Positions 34,112 to 43,174 of a stretch of 64,000 nt of DNA are shown here, one piece after another. The position numbers were made by a program, and so were the translations under genes. Location: positions 1 through 64,000 of the forward strand of contig JAJXZX010000019.1 of assembly GCA_021779835.1 (NCBI GenBank), in the 5' to 3' direction. This stretch comes from Pseudomonadota bacterium (lineage in GTDB: Bacteria > Pseudomonadota > Alphaproteobacteria > Rhodobacterales > Rhodobacteraceae). The number at the start of each line of letters is the position of its first letter. Position 1 is the stretch's first letter. The notes below the pieces were generated by a model. It had not been told where the DNA came from. It worked only from the letters and a program-made list of their open reading frames with translations, and made no database searches.

Positions 34112-36604
34112 ATGAAAACCCATGTCAAAGCTCTGGTTGTTGGCGGCGGCGCCGTCGGGGCGGGGATCGCCTATCATCTGGCGAAGGCCGGGTGGGATAC
34201 GATGCTGGTGGAGCGCGACGAGTTGACGAGCGGGTCCACATGGCACGCGGCGGGGCTGCTTCCGCTGTTCAACATGGGCTATGCCACGACGCATATCCAC
34301 AAATACTCGGTTGATTTCTACAAGTCGCTGGAGGCCGAGACGGGGCTGAACGCGGGCTTCGCGGTGGTCGGCAACCTGCGGATGGCGCAGTGCGACGCGC
34401 GGATGGACGAATATATGCTGTATTCATCGGTCGCGGAAACCGCCGGGGTTTACCACGAATTCCTGACGCCCGCGCAGATCAAGGAACGCTGGCCGCTGGT
34501 GCGCACCGATGACCTGAAGGGCGCGCTGTTCCACCCGCAGGACGGCTATATCAACCCCGCCGACGTGACGCAGGCGATGGCCAAGGGCGCGCGTCAGCAT
34601 GGTGTGACGATCGAGCGGCGCTGGCAGGTCGATGCCTATCGCTGGACCGGGTCGGAATGGATCGTGAGCCTGACCAAGATGGTGGAGCAGGGCGGTAATC
34701 TCGTGCCGTCCGAGGAAACAGTCGAGGTGCATGCCGAACATGTGGTGACCGCAACCGGCAACCATGCGCAACGCACGGCGCGGCTGTTGGGTATCAAGAT
34801 CCCGGCGATCCCGGTGGAACATCAGTATATCGTGACCGAGCCCGACCCCGCGCTGGTCGCGTTCCGCAAGTCGGGCCAGCCAGAGCATCCGGTGCTGCGC
34901 GACGCCGACGCCAAGTGGTATGTGCGCGAGGAGCGCGGCGGCTGGATTTTGGGGCCATATGAGCGCAATGCGCCCGCGCGCTTCCTTTATGACGTGCCGC
35001 AATCGTTCCGGGCCGACCTGTTCCCGCTGGATCTGGAGCGGATCGAGGGCGAATACATGTCCTTCATCCACCGCATCCCGACCTCGGAAACCGTCGGCCT
35101 GAAGGACGATTTCAACGGGCCGATCTGCTATACGCCCGACGGCAACCCACTGGTCGGCCCGGTGCCGGGGCTGCGCAATATGTGGATCGCCGAGGGCTTC
35201 TCGTTTGGGATCACCGCTGCCGGGGGCGCTGGCTATTATCTGGCGCAGATGATGACTGCGGGTGAGGCGGAGATCGACATGGCCTCGCTGGACCCCAAGC
35301 GCTACGGCTCGTGGATGACCACCGAATATGCGGCGCGCAAGAACGAGGAATGCTATGAACATGTGTTCGTATTGCACCACCCCGATGAAGAGCGCGAGGC
35401 TTGCCGGCCGCTGCGCACCTCGCCCGCCTACGACCGCCAGGCGGCGCGGGGCGCTCAGTTTGGGCAAGTGAATGGATGGGACCGGCCGAATTACTATGCA
35501 CCGATAGGGTTTGACGACCACGCGAGCCGCAGCTTCCGCCGTGGCGGCTGGTGGCAATACGCGGTGGAAGAGGCGAAGGCCGTGCGCGAGACAGCAGGGC
35601 TGATCGACGCCACCGCGTTTACCAAGCACATCGTGCGCGGACCCGGCGCCACGGAATTCCTCGATTGGTTCACCTGCAACAAGCTGCCCGCAGTGGGGCG
35701 GATCAATTTGACCTACGCGCTGACCGCGACGGGGACAACGCGGACGGAATACACCATCGTGCGGGTGAGCGAAAATTCATATTACCTCGTCTCGGCGGGG
35801 GCATGGACAGCCTATGATGCCGATTACCTGCGCAAGGCGGCGGAGGATTTCATTGTGGCGGGCGGCGCCTATGTCGATATCCACGACGTGACGACGCAGT
35901 GGGGCGTGTTTGCGCTCGCCGGGCCGAATTCCCGCGCTATCCTGAACGAGTTGGTGAAGGACGCGGAACCCGAGACGGTGCTGTCAAACAAACGCTTCCC
36001 TTGGCTGACAATGCGCAACATCGAGCTGGGCATGGTGCCGGTGCGCGCGATCCGCGTGGCCTATACGGGCGAGCTGGGATGGGAGCTGCACCACCCGATC
36101 GAGATGCAGAACCACCTGTTCGATCAGCTGATGGCGGCGGGCGAAAAGCACGGCATGAAACTGGTCGGCGCGCGGGCGCAGAACTGGCTGCGGCAGGAAA
36201 AATCCTATCGCGCGTTCGGCACCGAGTTGGGCCGCGATGCGACGCCGATGGAGGCGGGGCTGGATCGGTTCATAGACTTGTCCAAGGATTTCCACGGCAA
36301 GCAGGCGATGCTGGATGTGGGCGTGCGGTCGAAATGCGTGACCGTGCTGATCGACGGGCCAGCGGATGCGGACCCATGGGGCAAAGAGGCGCTGTTGTTC
36401 AACGGCGAAAAGATCGGGCGTCTTACCTCTGGCGGCTACTCGGTAGCGTTTGGCAAGCAAATCGGCATGGGCTATGTGCGCCCCGATCTGGCCGAGGTTG
36501 GCACCAAGCTGAAGGTGCGCATGTTCCGCGATCTGTTTGATGTGACGGTGGTCGAGGACAGTCCCTATGACCCGACCAACGCGCGCATCCGGGTGAACGG
36601 CTAA
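34112..36604 (+). CDS. FAD-dependent dimethylglycine/sarcosine dehydrogenase-like protein with GcvT domain
   Basis: Large flavoenzyme (830 aa) joining an N-terminal DAO-type FAD domain (VVGGGAVGAGIAYHLAKAGW) to a C-terminal GcvT-like tetrahydrofolate-binding domain (TAFTKHIVRGPGATEFLDWF; GELGWELHHPIEMQNHLFDQL). His45 in GSTWHAAGLLP matches the residue that binds FAD covalently in dimethylglycine and sarcosine dehydrogenases. By family it demethylates an N-methyl amino acid and passes C1 to folate. Substrate is not proven. GAGGGAG precedes ATG 34112. Confidence 0.88.
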   Translation: MKTHVKALVVGGGAVGAGIAYHLAKAGWDTMLVERDELTSGSTWHAAGLLPLFNMGYATTHIHKYSVDFYKSLEAETGLNAGFAVVGNLRMAQCDARMDEYMLYSSVAETAGVYHEFLTPAQIKERWPLVRTDDLKGALFHPQDGYINPADVTQAMAKGARQHGVTIERRWQVDAYRWTGSEWIVSLTKMVEQGGNLVPSEETVEVHAEHVVTATGNHAQRTARLLGIKIPAIPVEHQYIVTEPDPALVAFRKSGQPEHPVLRDADAKWYVREERGGWILGPYERNAPARFLYDVPQSFRADLFPLDLERIEGEYMSFIHRIPTSETVGLKDDFNGPICYTPDGNPLVGPVPGLRNMWIAEGFSFGITAAGGAGYYLAQMMTAGEAEIDMASLDPKRYGSWMTTEYAARKNEECYEHVFVLHHPDEEREACRPLRTSPAYDRQAARGAQFGQVNGWDRPNYYAPIGFDDHASRSFRRGGWWQYAVEEAKAVRETAGLIDATAFTKHIVRGPGATEFLDWFTCNKLPAVGRINLTYALTATGTTRTEYTIVRVSENSYYLVSAGAWTAYDADYLRKAAEDFIVAGGAYVDIHDVTTQWGVFALAGPNSRAILNELVKDAEPETVLSNKRFPWLTMRNIELGMVPVRAIRVAYTGELGWELHHPIEMQNHLFDQLMAAGEKHGMKLVGARAQNWLRQEKSYRAFGTELGRDATPMEAGLDRFIDLSKDFHGKQAMLDVGVRSKCVTVLIDGPADADPWGKEALLFNGEKIGRLTSGGYSVAFGKQIGMGYVRPDLAEVGTKLKVRMFRDLFDVTVVEDSPYDPTNARIRVNG

Positions 36605-36652
36605 AAGTGGCGGCGGCGGAGGAGGCTTTCCCCCGCCGCGCCATCGTTCAAT

Positions 36653-37150
36653 TTATCCTGCACAACGCTGGAACGCGGGCAGGTGGTTGTTTTGTGATGC
36701 GTCGCGCAGGGCGATAAGTACCTGCGTCAGGCGGGCATTGTCTTTGGCCAGCGGCAAAAGTTTCCCGTCATAAAGCCCGGCATTGGCTATCTCTGCCTGA
36801 ACGCCGACCTTGCAGGCTTCGGCGCGGGTCGTGGGCGAGACGGGTCGCGGCTTGGTGCCGTTGAGGTAGGGATTGGCCGGTATGGTTTCGCCCGCATCTT
36901 TCAGCACTGCCACGACCAAGTCGATATGGTGCTGCTCGGCGCGGATGATGTTCGAGAACGGGCGTTGCGAGCCGATCTTTTCCATCACCACCTGATAGGT
37001 TGCGAAGGCATGATATTCATCGTCTAGCGCGGCGAGGGCTGCGGTTTTTTCCGAAGGCGTCAGGGTCGCGGTCTGAGCCATTGCGGGAACCGAGAGGGTG
37101 GCTGCAAGTGCAAGGGCCAACGCGGCGCTGAGGGCGAGGGGGGATTTCAT
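36653..37150 (-). CDS. Exported ferritin-like DUF2202-type protein
   Basis: Periplasmic four-helix protein (165 aa from ATG 37150, AAGGA upstream) with signal peptide MKSPLALSAALALALAATLS ending near AMAQ. The mature part resembles DUF2202 ferritin-like domains: DDEYHAFATYQVV and FSNIIRAEQHHIDLVVAVL provide Glu and His residues arranged like ExxH iron ligands. The role, perhaps metal or redox handling, is not established. Confidence 0.8.
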   Translation of the reverse strand: MKSPLALSAALALALAATLSVPAMAQTATLTPSEKTAALAALDDEYHAFATYQVVMEKIGSQRPFSNIIRAEQHHIDLVVAVLKDAGETIPANPYLNGTKPRPVSPTTRAEACKVGVQAEIANAGLYDGKLLPLAKDNARLTQVLIALRDASQNNHLPAFQRCAG

Positions 37151-37242
37151 CGGGCATATCCTTACATATTCATTTAAATGCATATATAAAACGTGCGCGG
37201 CGGGCGTTTCCGTCGCGGGCCGTTCGCGGTAAGGTGCAGGGC

Positions 37243-37581
37243 TTAGCCGGCGGCAAGTTCGTCCCAGCAGGCAAGCGCGTGGCCGGCATACATCAGCGCC
37301 GGTCCGCCCCCCATTTGCAGCGCCATGGCCAGAACGTCGGACAGTTCCTGCCGCGTGCCGCCCGCTTTCATCAGTGCCTCGACATGGAAGTTGATGCAGG
37401 GCTGGCAGCGCTGGGCGACGGCGATGCCGACGGCGACATATTCGCGGTGTTTATGTTCCAGCACGCCTTCCTCTTTGGCGGCTTTGGACAACTCGGCAAA
37501 GCCTTTGGTCGCGCCAGGGATGGCTTTGTAAAGCTGTTTCAGTTCTGTCCGCATGTCGGTGATTTCGGCTTTGTAAGACAT
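37243..37581 (-). CDS. Carboxymuconolactone decarboxylase/AhpD-like protein
   Basis: Small cytoplasmic protein (112 aa) of the CMD/AhpD alkylhydroperoxidase-like family. The redox pair Cys59 and Cys62 with His66 lies in QRCQPCINFHVEAL, the AhpD active-site pattern. Starts at ATG 37581 (MSYKAEITDM). Likely peroxide or thiol chemistry by family; the partner is unknown. Confidence 0.92.
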   Translation of the reverse strand: MSYKAEITDMRTELKQLYKAIPGATKGFAELSKAAKEEGVLEHKHREYVAVGIAVAQRCQPCINFHVEALMKAGGTRQELSDVLAMALQMGGGPALMYAGHALACWDELAAG

Positions 37582-37687
37582 TGTACCACTCCTGTTCGGC
37601 TTTCCTGCGAACGGGATGGCATGGAGCGCGACCGCGAGCCTTGACCTGCATCAAGATATGCGATGTTTGGAATGTGTTTTCGTGACG

Positions 37688-38479
37688 TCAGAGAGCGCGC
37701 GAGGAAAGCCAGCTGGCCCAGGCATATTGGCTGCCTGCGAAGGCGTTGAGATCAACCGGGCCGCGGATGCCGGGAACCTGCCCGGTGCCGGTGTATTGCC
37801 AAAAGGTCCAGTGCGCGCCCGGCAGCGTCTGGCTGGGGTGGCCCGCGACGGAGCGTAGCCAGAAATCCTCATTGCCAATCGCGGCAAGCTGGGTTTCGCG
37901 CCAGAAATCGGGGGTGGTGTAGATGACCGGGCGTTGGCCGTAGTGGCGGGCAAGGATGTCGACGAAGGTCTGCACCTCGGCGCGCACCTCTGGCCCGTCG
38001 GGTTCGCGTTTGCAAGTGCGCGAGGCGTGGTTCCACTCGATGTCAAGGATCGGCGGCAGGTCACCGCTTCGGGCAGGGACATGGTCGATGAACCATGCTG
38101 CCTGCTGTTCGGGGGGCGTGCAGAAATAGTAGAAATGGTAGGCACCAACGCGGATGCCGGCGCGGCGCGCGGCGGCGGCGTTTTCCAGGTAGGCGCTGTC
38201 GGCAACGTCGCCGCCCTCGGTCGCTTTCAGCATGGCGAAGCGTACGCCCGCGCGTTTGGTGGCGGCCCAGTCGATGTTGCCCTGATAGCGCGAGGCGTCG
38301 ATGCCTTGCACCTGAAGCTGGTTCGGGCTGGGGCCTTGCCAATCATGCGGGCGCGCGTCGCCAAAGCCTTTGGGGATGCCGCGCGTGGGCTGGATCGCGG
38401 CGCGGGAGTGGTTGCGCGGGCCGCCGCATCCGGCGAGCAGGGCTGCGGCGAGGAGGATCAGGGCGGCAGGGCGGATCAT
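37688..38479 (-). CDS. Glycoside hydrolase family 25 lysozyme-like lipoprotein
   Basis: Envelope-attached muramidase-like protein (263 aa). Lipobox LLAGC gives lipidated Cys18. The GH25 barrel is recognised by GIDASRYQGNIDW (Asp61), FAMLKATEGGD, GAYHFYYFC and the catalytic strand PPILDIEWN with Asp146 and Glu148. HWTFWQYTGTGQVPGI closes the domain. ATG 38479 overlaps the DAO gene stop by four bases. Probably peptidoglycan remodelling. Confidence 0.93.
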   Translation of the reverse strand: MIRPAALILLAAALLAGCGGPRNHSRAAIQPTRGIPKGFGDARPHDWQGPSPNQLQVQGIDASRYQGNIDWAATKRAGVRFAMLKATEGGDVADSAYLENAAAARRAGIRVGAYHFYYFCTPPEQQAAWFIDHVPARSGDLPPILDIEWNHASRTCKREPDGPEVRAEVQTFVDILARHYGQRPVIYTTPDFWRETQLAAIGNEDFWLRSVAGHPSQTLPGAHWTFWQYTGTGQVPGIRGPVDLNAFAGSQYAWASWLSSRAL

Positions 38480-39567
38480 GGGCGGAACCTTGTGGGCGAA
38501 AGGGCGGCAACCGTGGCGGCGTCAAGCGCGGGCGGACGGCCTGCGGCGAGGTCGGCCAAAAGGGCGCTGGCGGCGGGGGCGGTTTGGAAGCCATAGCCGC
38601 CTTGTCCGGCGGTCCAGTGGAACTGCGGGTCCGCCGGATCGGGGCCAATCACCAGCACGCGGTCGGGGGCGAAGGTGCGCAGGCCCGCCCAGCTTGCCAG
38701 CAGGCGGGTGACGGGTTCGCTCACCATCGCCTCATACCGCGCGAGGCCCTCGGCGAGAACGATGTCGTCGGGCCAAGCATCATGCGGCTCGGCCGGGTCC
38801 TCCTCGGACGGCGAGACGATGAGGGCGCCGGCGTCGGGTTTGGCATACCACGCCTCGCCTGCCGCGATGATCATCGGCCAGTGGGTCAACTCATGGCCGC
38901 CCGGCGCGGGAAGGCGCGCCATCGAGCGGCGCAGCGGCGTGACGCCGATCGGCGGAAGGCCTGCCATTTGGGCGACGACATCGGCCCAAGGACCCGCGGC
39001 GTTCACGAGGTTTTGCGCGCTGTGGTCACCCTTGGGCGTGGTCACGGTCCAGCCGTCAGCGGTGCGCGTGATGGCGGTGACGGGGGCGGCGGTGAGAATT
39101 TGCGCACCGTTGCCGCGCGCCTCACGCGCGAAGTTCTGGATCAGGCGGTCGGTGTCGATGTCCCAGGCCTGATCGGAATGCGCGGCAAAGGCCACGGTTT
39201 CGCGATTGAGGATGGGAACCATCGCGCGGGCCTCGGCCAGCGGCAGTTCCGTCAGGCCGAAATGGGCGATGTCCTCGTCAAATAGCGCGCGTTGCTCGGG
39301 GCGGGCGATGACCATCAGGCCGCGCGGGCTGAGCACGCCTCCGTTGGCGGTGGACAGGTAGTCGGCGCTGGCGAGGCTGAGGGCGACGACGGGGGGCAAA
39401 CCATAGCGCGGCTCAAACAGCGCGGCAGAGCGCGAGGAGGCATGGTGAGCGAGCGTCGCCTCCGCCTCGAGCAGCGTGACGGGGCCCAGATGCGACAGGC
39501 GCGCGGCGGCAGAAATGCCCGCGATGCCACCGCCGATGATGAGGAAGGATTGCGTCATGGCGCGCAT
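38476..39567 (-). CDS. FAD-dependent oxidoreductase, DAO (glycine/D-amino acid oxidase) type
   Basis: Flavoprotein (363 aa; MTQSFLIIGG at 39558 is an alternative start). N-terminal dinucleotide loop IIGGGIAGISAAARLSHLG, middle GPWADVVAQMAGLPPIGV and C-terminal HWTAGQGGYGFQTAPAAS are those of DAO-family amine oxidases or dehydrogenases. The substrate is unknown. Coupled through ATGA to the GH25 gene, with no obvious functional link. Confidence 0.88.
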   Translation of the reverse strand: MRAMTQSFLIIGGGIAGISAAARLSHLGPVTLLEAEATLAHHASSRSAALFEPRYGLPPVVALSLASADYLSTANGGVLSPRGLMVIARPEQRALFDEDIAHFGLTELPLAEARAMVPILNRETVAFAAHSDQAWDIDTDRLIQNFAREARGNGAQILTAAPVTAITRTADGWTVTTPKGDHSAQNLVNAAGPWADVVAQMAGLPPIGVTPLRRSMARLPAPGGHELTHWPMIIAAGEAWYAKPDAGALIVSPSEEDPAEPHDAWPDDIVLAEGLARYEAMVSEPVTRLLASWAGLRTFAPDRVLVIGPDPADPQFHWTAGQGGYGFQTAPAASALLADLAAGRPPALDAATVAALSPTRFRP

Positions 39568-39611
39568 CTTGTCGGTTCATACGGGATTGGCAAGGGGGGG
39601 GCGCAATGACA

Positions 39612-39643
39612 AAGGCCGGGGGCGCGTTTTGCCCCCCGGCCTT
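39612..39643 (-). terminator. Intrinsic terminator after the SQR-like gene
   Basis: Perfect 11-bp stem AAGGCCGGGGG / CCCCCGGCCTT with a 10-base loop, followed on the minus strand by TTTGTC. It lies about 20 bases past the stop of the SQR-like gene. Confidence 0.75.
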
Positions 39644-39664
39644 GTATTGCAATCTGTGCGCGCC

Positions 39665-40951
39665 TTAGCCCTTCGTCACGGTTTTCAGCTTGTCGATGCC
39701 GAGCATTTTCATGGTGGCGGCCTCATAGAACGGCTCTGACGTGCCTTTCTTGACCTTGCGCATGAAGTATTTCTCGAACCCGATCTTGGCGAGGTGGACC
39801 CATTTGCCCTGCGAGGACCAGTTCACGTTGCGCGGCGGGATCTGCGGCTGGGCGACGAAGGCGATGCCGCTGTCACCAAAGTCGGCGAGGCAGACGGCGT
39901 TCCACGAGCCGACGTTATCGGGCTCTTTGCCGCGCAGGATGTTGCCGATGTTATGCGCGGTGGCAGTGACCATCGATTCGATCATAAAGCCGGTTTTCGG
40001 CACGCCACACGGCACCGGGGTCGGGCCGGTGGGCGGGATCGCGATGCAGACGCCGACGGCGAAGATGTTCTTGTACTTCGGGTTCTGCTGGTGCTTGTCG
40101 ACGATGGTAAAGCCGCGCGGGTTCGACAGGCCCTCGATCCCTTGCAGCGGTTTGATGCCGCGGAAGGCGGGCAGCATCATGGCGTATTTGAAGGGCACTT
40201 CTTTCTCGCCAAGGCTGGTGCCGTCGTCTGCGATGTTTTCCACCGTCATGTTGCCAGCTTCGACCTTTTTCACCTTGGTCGATGTCATCCATTTCATCGA
40301 CTTTTCACGCAGCGCGGATTCCAACAGACCCTTGGTATCGCCGACGCCGTCAAGGCCAAGGTGGCCGACATAGGGTTCCGAGGTGATGAAGGTCATCGGC
40401 ACCTTGTCGCGGATCTTGCGGCGGCGCAGTTCGGTTTCAAGGATGAAGGCGAATTCATAGGCCGGACCGTAGCACGATGCGCCTTGCACCGCGCCGACGA
40501 TGACCGGGCCGGGGTCTTTGCAGAACGCCTCAAACGCGTCATGCGCCTTGTCGGCATGATCGACGTGGCAGACCGACTGGGTGAAGCCGCCGTGGGGGCC
40601 AAGCCCCTCGATCTCATCAAAGGCCAGTTCGGGACCGGTGGCGATGACGAGGTAATCATAGCTGACCGCAGAGCCATCGGCGAGTTCCATGCGGTTCTCT
40701 TCGGGCACCAGCTTGGTCATCGGCGAGGGGCGGAAGGCGATGCCCTTTTTCTTCATCGTCTGGGCGATGTCGATGGTGATATCGTCCGGCGTGCGCCAGC
40801 CGACCGCGACCCAGGGGTTCGACGGCACAAAGTGATACTTCGGGTCCTTGGTGACAACGGTGATGGTGTCTTCCTTGCGGATTTGATCCTTCAGCTCGTA
40901 AGCCATGATGGATCCGCCAAGGCCGGCCCCCAATACGACGATATGTGCCAT
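39665..40951 (-). CDS. Sulfide:quinone oxidoreductase-like flavoprotein
   Basis: FAD disulfide-reductase-fold protein (428 aa). ATG 40951 (MAHIVVLGAGLGG) has GGGAGGAG upstream. Cysteines in GASCYGPAYEF and VPCGVPKTGFMIE match positions used in sulfide:quinone oxidoreductases, and the C-terminal region YFMRKVKKGTSEP with amphipathic helices would contact the membrane. Likely oxidises sulfide and reduces quinone. A related NADH dehydrogenase or flavocytochrome c role is the alternative. Single gene with its own terminator. Confidence 0.85.
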   Translation of the reverse strand: MAHIVVLGAGLGGSIMAYELKDQIRKEDTITVVTKDPKYHFVPSNPWVAVGWRTPDDITIDIAQTMKKKGIAFRPSPMTKLVPEENRMELADGSAVSYDYLVIATGPELAFDEIEGLGPHGGFTQSVCHVDHADKAHDAFEAFCKDPGPVIVGAVQGASCYGPAYEFAFILETELRRRKIRDKVPMTFITSEPYVGHLGLDGVGDTKGLLESALREKSMKWMTSTKVKKVEAGNMTVENIADDGTSLGEKEVPFKYAMMLPAFRGIKPLQGIEGLSNPRGFTIVDKHQQNPKYKNIFAVGVCIAIPPTGPTPVPCGVPKTGFMIESMVTATAHNIGNILRGKEPDNVGSWNAVCLADFGDSGIAFVAQPQIPPRNVNWSSQGKWVHLAKIGFEKYFMRKVKKGTSEPFYEAATMKMLGIDKLKTVTKG

Positions 40952-41066
40952 GTCTTCTCCTCCCGGCGGTTTCATTGTGATCGCCTTGAGTCGAGCTTAT
41001 ATCATGAAAATGGAATGTGTCGTTCGGAAAGTTTCGTGTCACCCGCGACATTTAGGGCCGGAAACG

Positions 41067-41093
41067 AAAAGGCCCGGCGCGAGCGGCCGGGCC
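41067..41093 (-). terminator. Intrinsic terminator of the xdh/ABC importer operon
   Basis: 8-bp perfect stem GGCCCGGC / GCCGGGCC with a 7-base loop, followed on the minus strand by TTTTCG. It lies about 20 bases past the stop of the second BMP protein, the last gene of the operon. Confidence 0.75.
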
Positions 41094-41115
41094 CAGAGAA
41101 AACCACAAGGGTGGC

Positions 41116-42192
41116 TTATTTCGGAATGTCGCCGACGATGCCCTGAACGTAGAAGTTCAGGCCAGCGATCACACCGTCGTCGGCAACCTCGCCGTCTTTC
41201 AGCCAGACAGAGCCGTCTTGCTTGTTCAGCGGGCCGGTGAAGGGCTTGTAAGCGCCCGACTTGATCGTGGCGATCAGGTCGTTGGCTTCCTTGGCGACAG
41301 CCTCAGGCATATCCTTGTTGAACGGCGCGAAGGTCACCATGCCAGCGGCAATACCACCCCATGTGTCCATCGATTTCCAAGTGCCATCCATCACCGCCTT
41401 GACGCGATCGGTGTAGTAGGGGCCCCATTCATCGACGATCGCGGTCAGCTGCGCTTTCGGGCCAGCGGCGGCCATGTTTGAGGATTGGCCGAAGGCAAAG
41501 ACGCCCTTCTTCTCGGCCACGGTCATCGCAGCGGTGGTGTCGGTGTGCTGCATGATGACGTCCACGCCCTGTTCGATCAGCGCGTTGGCGGCATCGGCCT
41601 CTTTCGCCGGGTCGGCCCAAGTCGAAACCCAGACGATCTTGAACTCGACCTTCGGGTTGACCTTTTTCGCGTGGATATAGGCGGCGTTGATGCCCTGGAT
41701 GACCTCGGGGATCGGGAACGAGGCGATGTAGCCGATCTTGTTGGTCTTGGTCATGCGACCCGCGATGGTGCCGATCACGGCGCGGCCTTCATAGAAACGG
41801 GCGGAATAGGTGGCGACGTTGTCGGCGCGTTTGTAGCCGGTGGCGTGCTCGAATTTCACCTTGGGGAATTTCTTGGCGACGTTCAGCACGGCGTCCATAT
41901 AGCCGAACGAGGTCGCGAAGATGATGTTGTTGCCCGACAGCGCAAGCTGGGTCAGCACGCGCTCTGCGTCCGCGCCTTCCGGCACGTTCTCGACGATCGA
42001 CGCTTTCACCTTGGCGCCAAGCGCCTTTTCCATCTCTTTGCGGCCAAGGTCGTGCTGGTAGTTGTAGCCCATGTCGCCCACCGGGCCGACATAGATATAA
42101 GCGGCCTTGGTCACATCGGCCGCGAAGGCGGCGCCGGAGGCGGCAAGGCCTGCGGTGGCTGCGGTGCCGGCAAGGAAAGTTCTTCTTTTCAT
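41116..42192 (-). CDS. BMP family ABC substrate-binding protein, purine-type (second copy)
   Basis: Periplasmic binding protein of the BMP/PnrA family (358 aa). The export signal MKRRTFLAGTAATAGLAASG is of twin-arginine-like type (KRRTF), unlike the Sec signal of the first copy. Family segments: YVGPVGDMGYNYQHDLGR, ATSFGYMDAVLNVAKKFP, and IPEVIQGINAAY. It is the last gene of the unit xdhA-xdhB-xdhC-ATPase-permease-permease-BMP, so a purine base or nucleoside is the likely ligand (inference). A strong terminator follows. Confidence 0.92.
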   Translation of the reverse strand: MKRRTFLAGTAATAGLAASGAAFAADVTKAAYIYVGPVGDMGYNYQHDLGRKEMEKALGAKVKASIVENVPEGADAERVLTQLALSGNNIIFATSFGYMDAVLNVAKKFPKVKFEHATGYKRADNVATYSARFYEGRAVIGTIAGRMTKTNKIGYIASFPIPEVIQGINAAYIHAKKVNPKVEFKIVWVSTWADPAKEADAANALIEQGVDVIMQHTDTTAAMTVAEKKGVFAFGQSSNMAAAGPKAQLTAIVDEWGPYYTDRVKAVMDGTWKSMDTWGGIAAGMVTFAPFNKDMPEAVAKEANDLIATIKSGAYKPFTGPLNKQDGSVWLKDGEVADDGVIAGLNFYVQGIVGDIPK

Positions 42193-42241
42193 TTCTTACT
42201 CCCTGAGTGCCGGGTCTATAGCCCGGCTGTTGCAATGTGCC

Positions 42242-43174
42242 TCAATGCGAGGCGTGGAAACTACGACCAAGCGACGCAGGTGCCGAAAGGGCCGCACGCG
42301 AGCGGTTGGCGGACATGATGACCAGCACAAGGATGGTTATCAGATAGGGCGACATGGACAAGTATTGCACGGGCACCTTCAACCCCGCTGCTTGCAGATT
42401 CAGTTGCAGGACCGAGATGCCGCCGAAAAGATAGGCACCCAGCAAAACGCGCCACGGTTTCCAGCTTCCGAACACCACGATGGCAAGGGCGATCCAGCCC
42501 GCGCCCGCCGTCATGCCCTCGGTCCATTGCGGCACGCGCACCAGGCTGAGGTAAGCGCCGCCAAGCCCCGCGCAGGCACCGCCGAACATGATGGCAAGGA
42601 TGCGGATGCGGATCACCTTGTAGCCAAGCGCGTGGGCCGCGTCATGGTTTTCGCCCACCGCGCGCAGGATCAGGCCAACGCGGGTATATTTCAGCGTGGC
42701 CCAGACGGCGGCGACGAGGGCGAGCGAGACGTAGACCATCAGGTCATGGCTGAACAGCATGGTGCCGACGACCGGCAGATCGGACAGCACCGGGATATGC
42801 AGCGTGGGTGTCGATGGCGGTTTGAGGCCGACGTAGCCTTGGCCAAGCATCGCGGAAAAGCCCAAGCCAAACAGCGTCAGCGCCAGGCCGGTCGCCACTT
42901 GGTTGGCCAGCAGGAACTGCGTCAGCACCGCGAAGATCAGCGACAGAAGGGCAGAGCCCGCCGCCGCCGCGATGAAGCCCAGCAAGGGGCTGCCGGTCTC
43001 GACTGCGGTGGCAAAGCCGCAAATCGCGCCGACGATCATCATCCCCTCGACCCCGAGGTTGAGGACGCCCGATTTTTCCACCACCAGCTCGCCAATCGCG
43101 GCCAGCAGGATCGGCGTGGCCGAGACCATCAGCGAGGCGATCAGGACAAGGGGGTTGATTGCCGAAAGATCCAT
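42242..43174 (-). CDS. BMP-type ABC transporter, second permease (second copy)
   Basis: Membrane permease (310 aa) with the family segment SGVLNLGVEGMMIVGA, equivalent to SGVFDIGLEGKML in the left-hand cluster. ATG 43174 (MDLSAINPLV) has AAGGAGG upstream and shares one base with the stop of the preceding permease (TGATG). A reading frame that extends to 43933 is only open sequence over the neighbouring gene and is rejected. Pairs with the 366-codon-region permease to form the channel. Confidence 0.93.
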   Translation of the reverse strand: MDLSAINPLVLIASLMVSATPILLAAIGELVVEKSGVLNLGVEGMMIVGAICGFATAVETGSPLLGFIAAAAGSALLSLIFAVLTQFLLANQVATGLALTLFGLGFSAMLGQGYVGLKPPSTPTLHIPVLSDLPVVGTMLFSHDLMVYVSLALVAAVWATLKYTRVGLILRAVGENHDAAHALGYKVIRIRILAIMFGGACAGLGGAYLSLVRVPQWTEGMTAGAGWIALAIVVFGSWKPWRVLLGAYLFGGISVLQLNLQAAGLKVPVQYLSMSPYLITILVLVIMSANRSRAALSAPASLGRSFHASH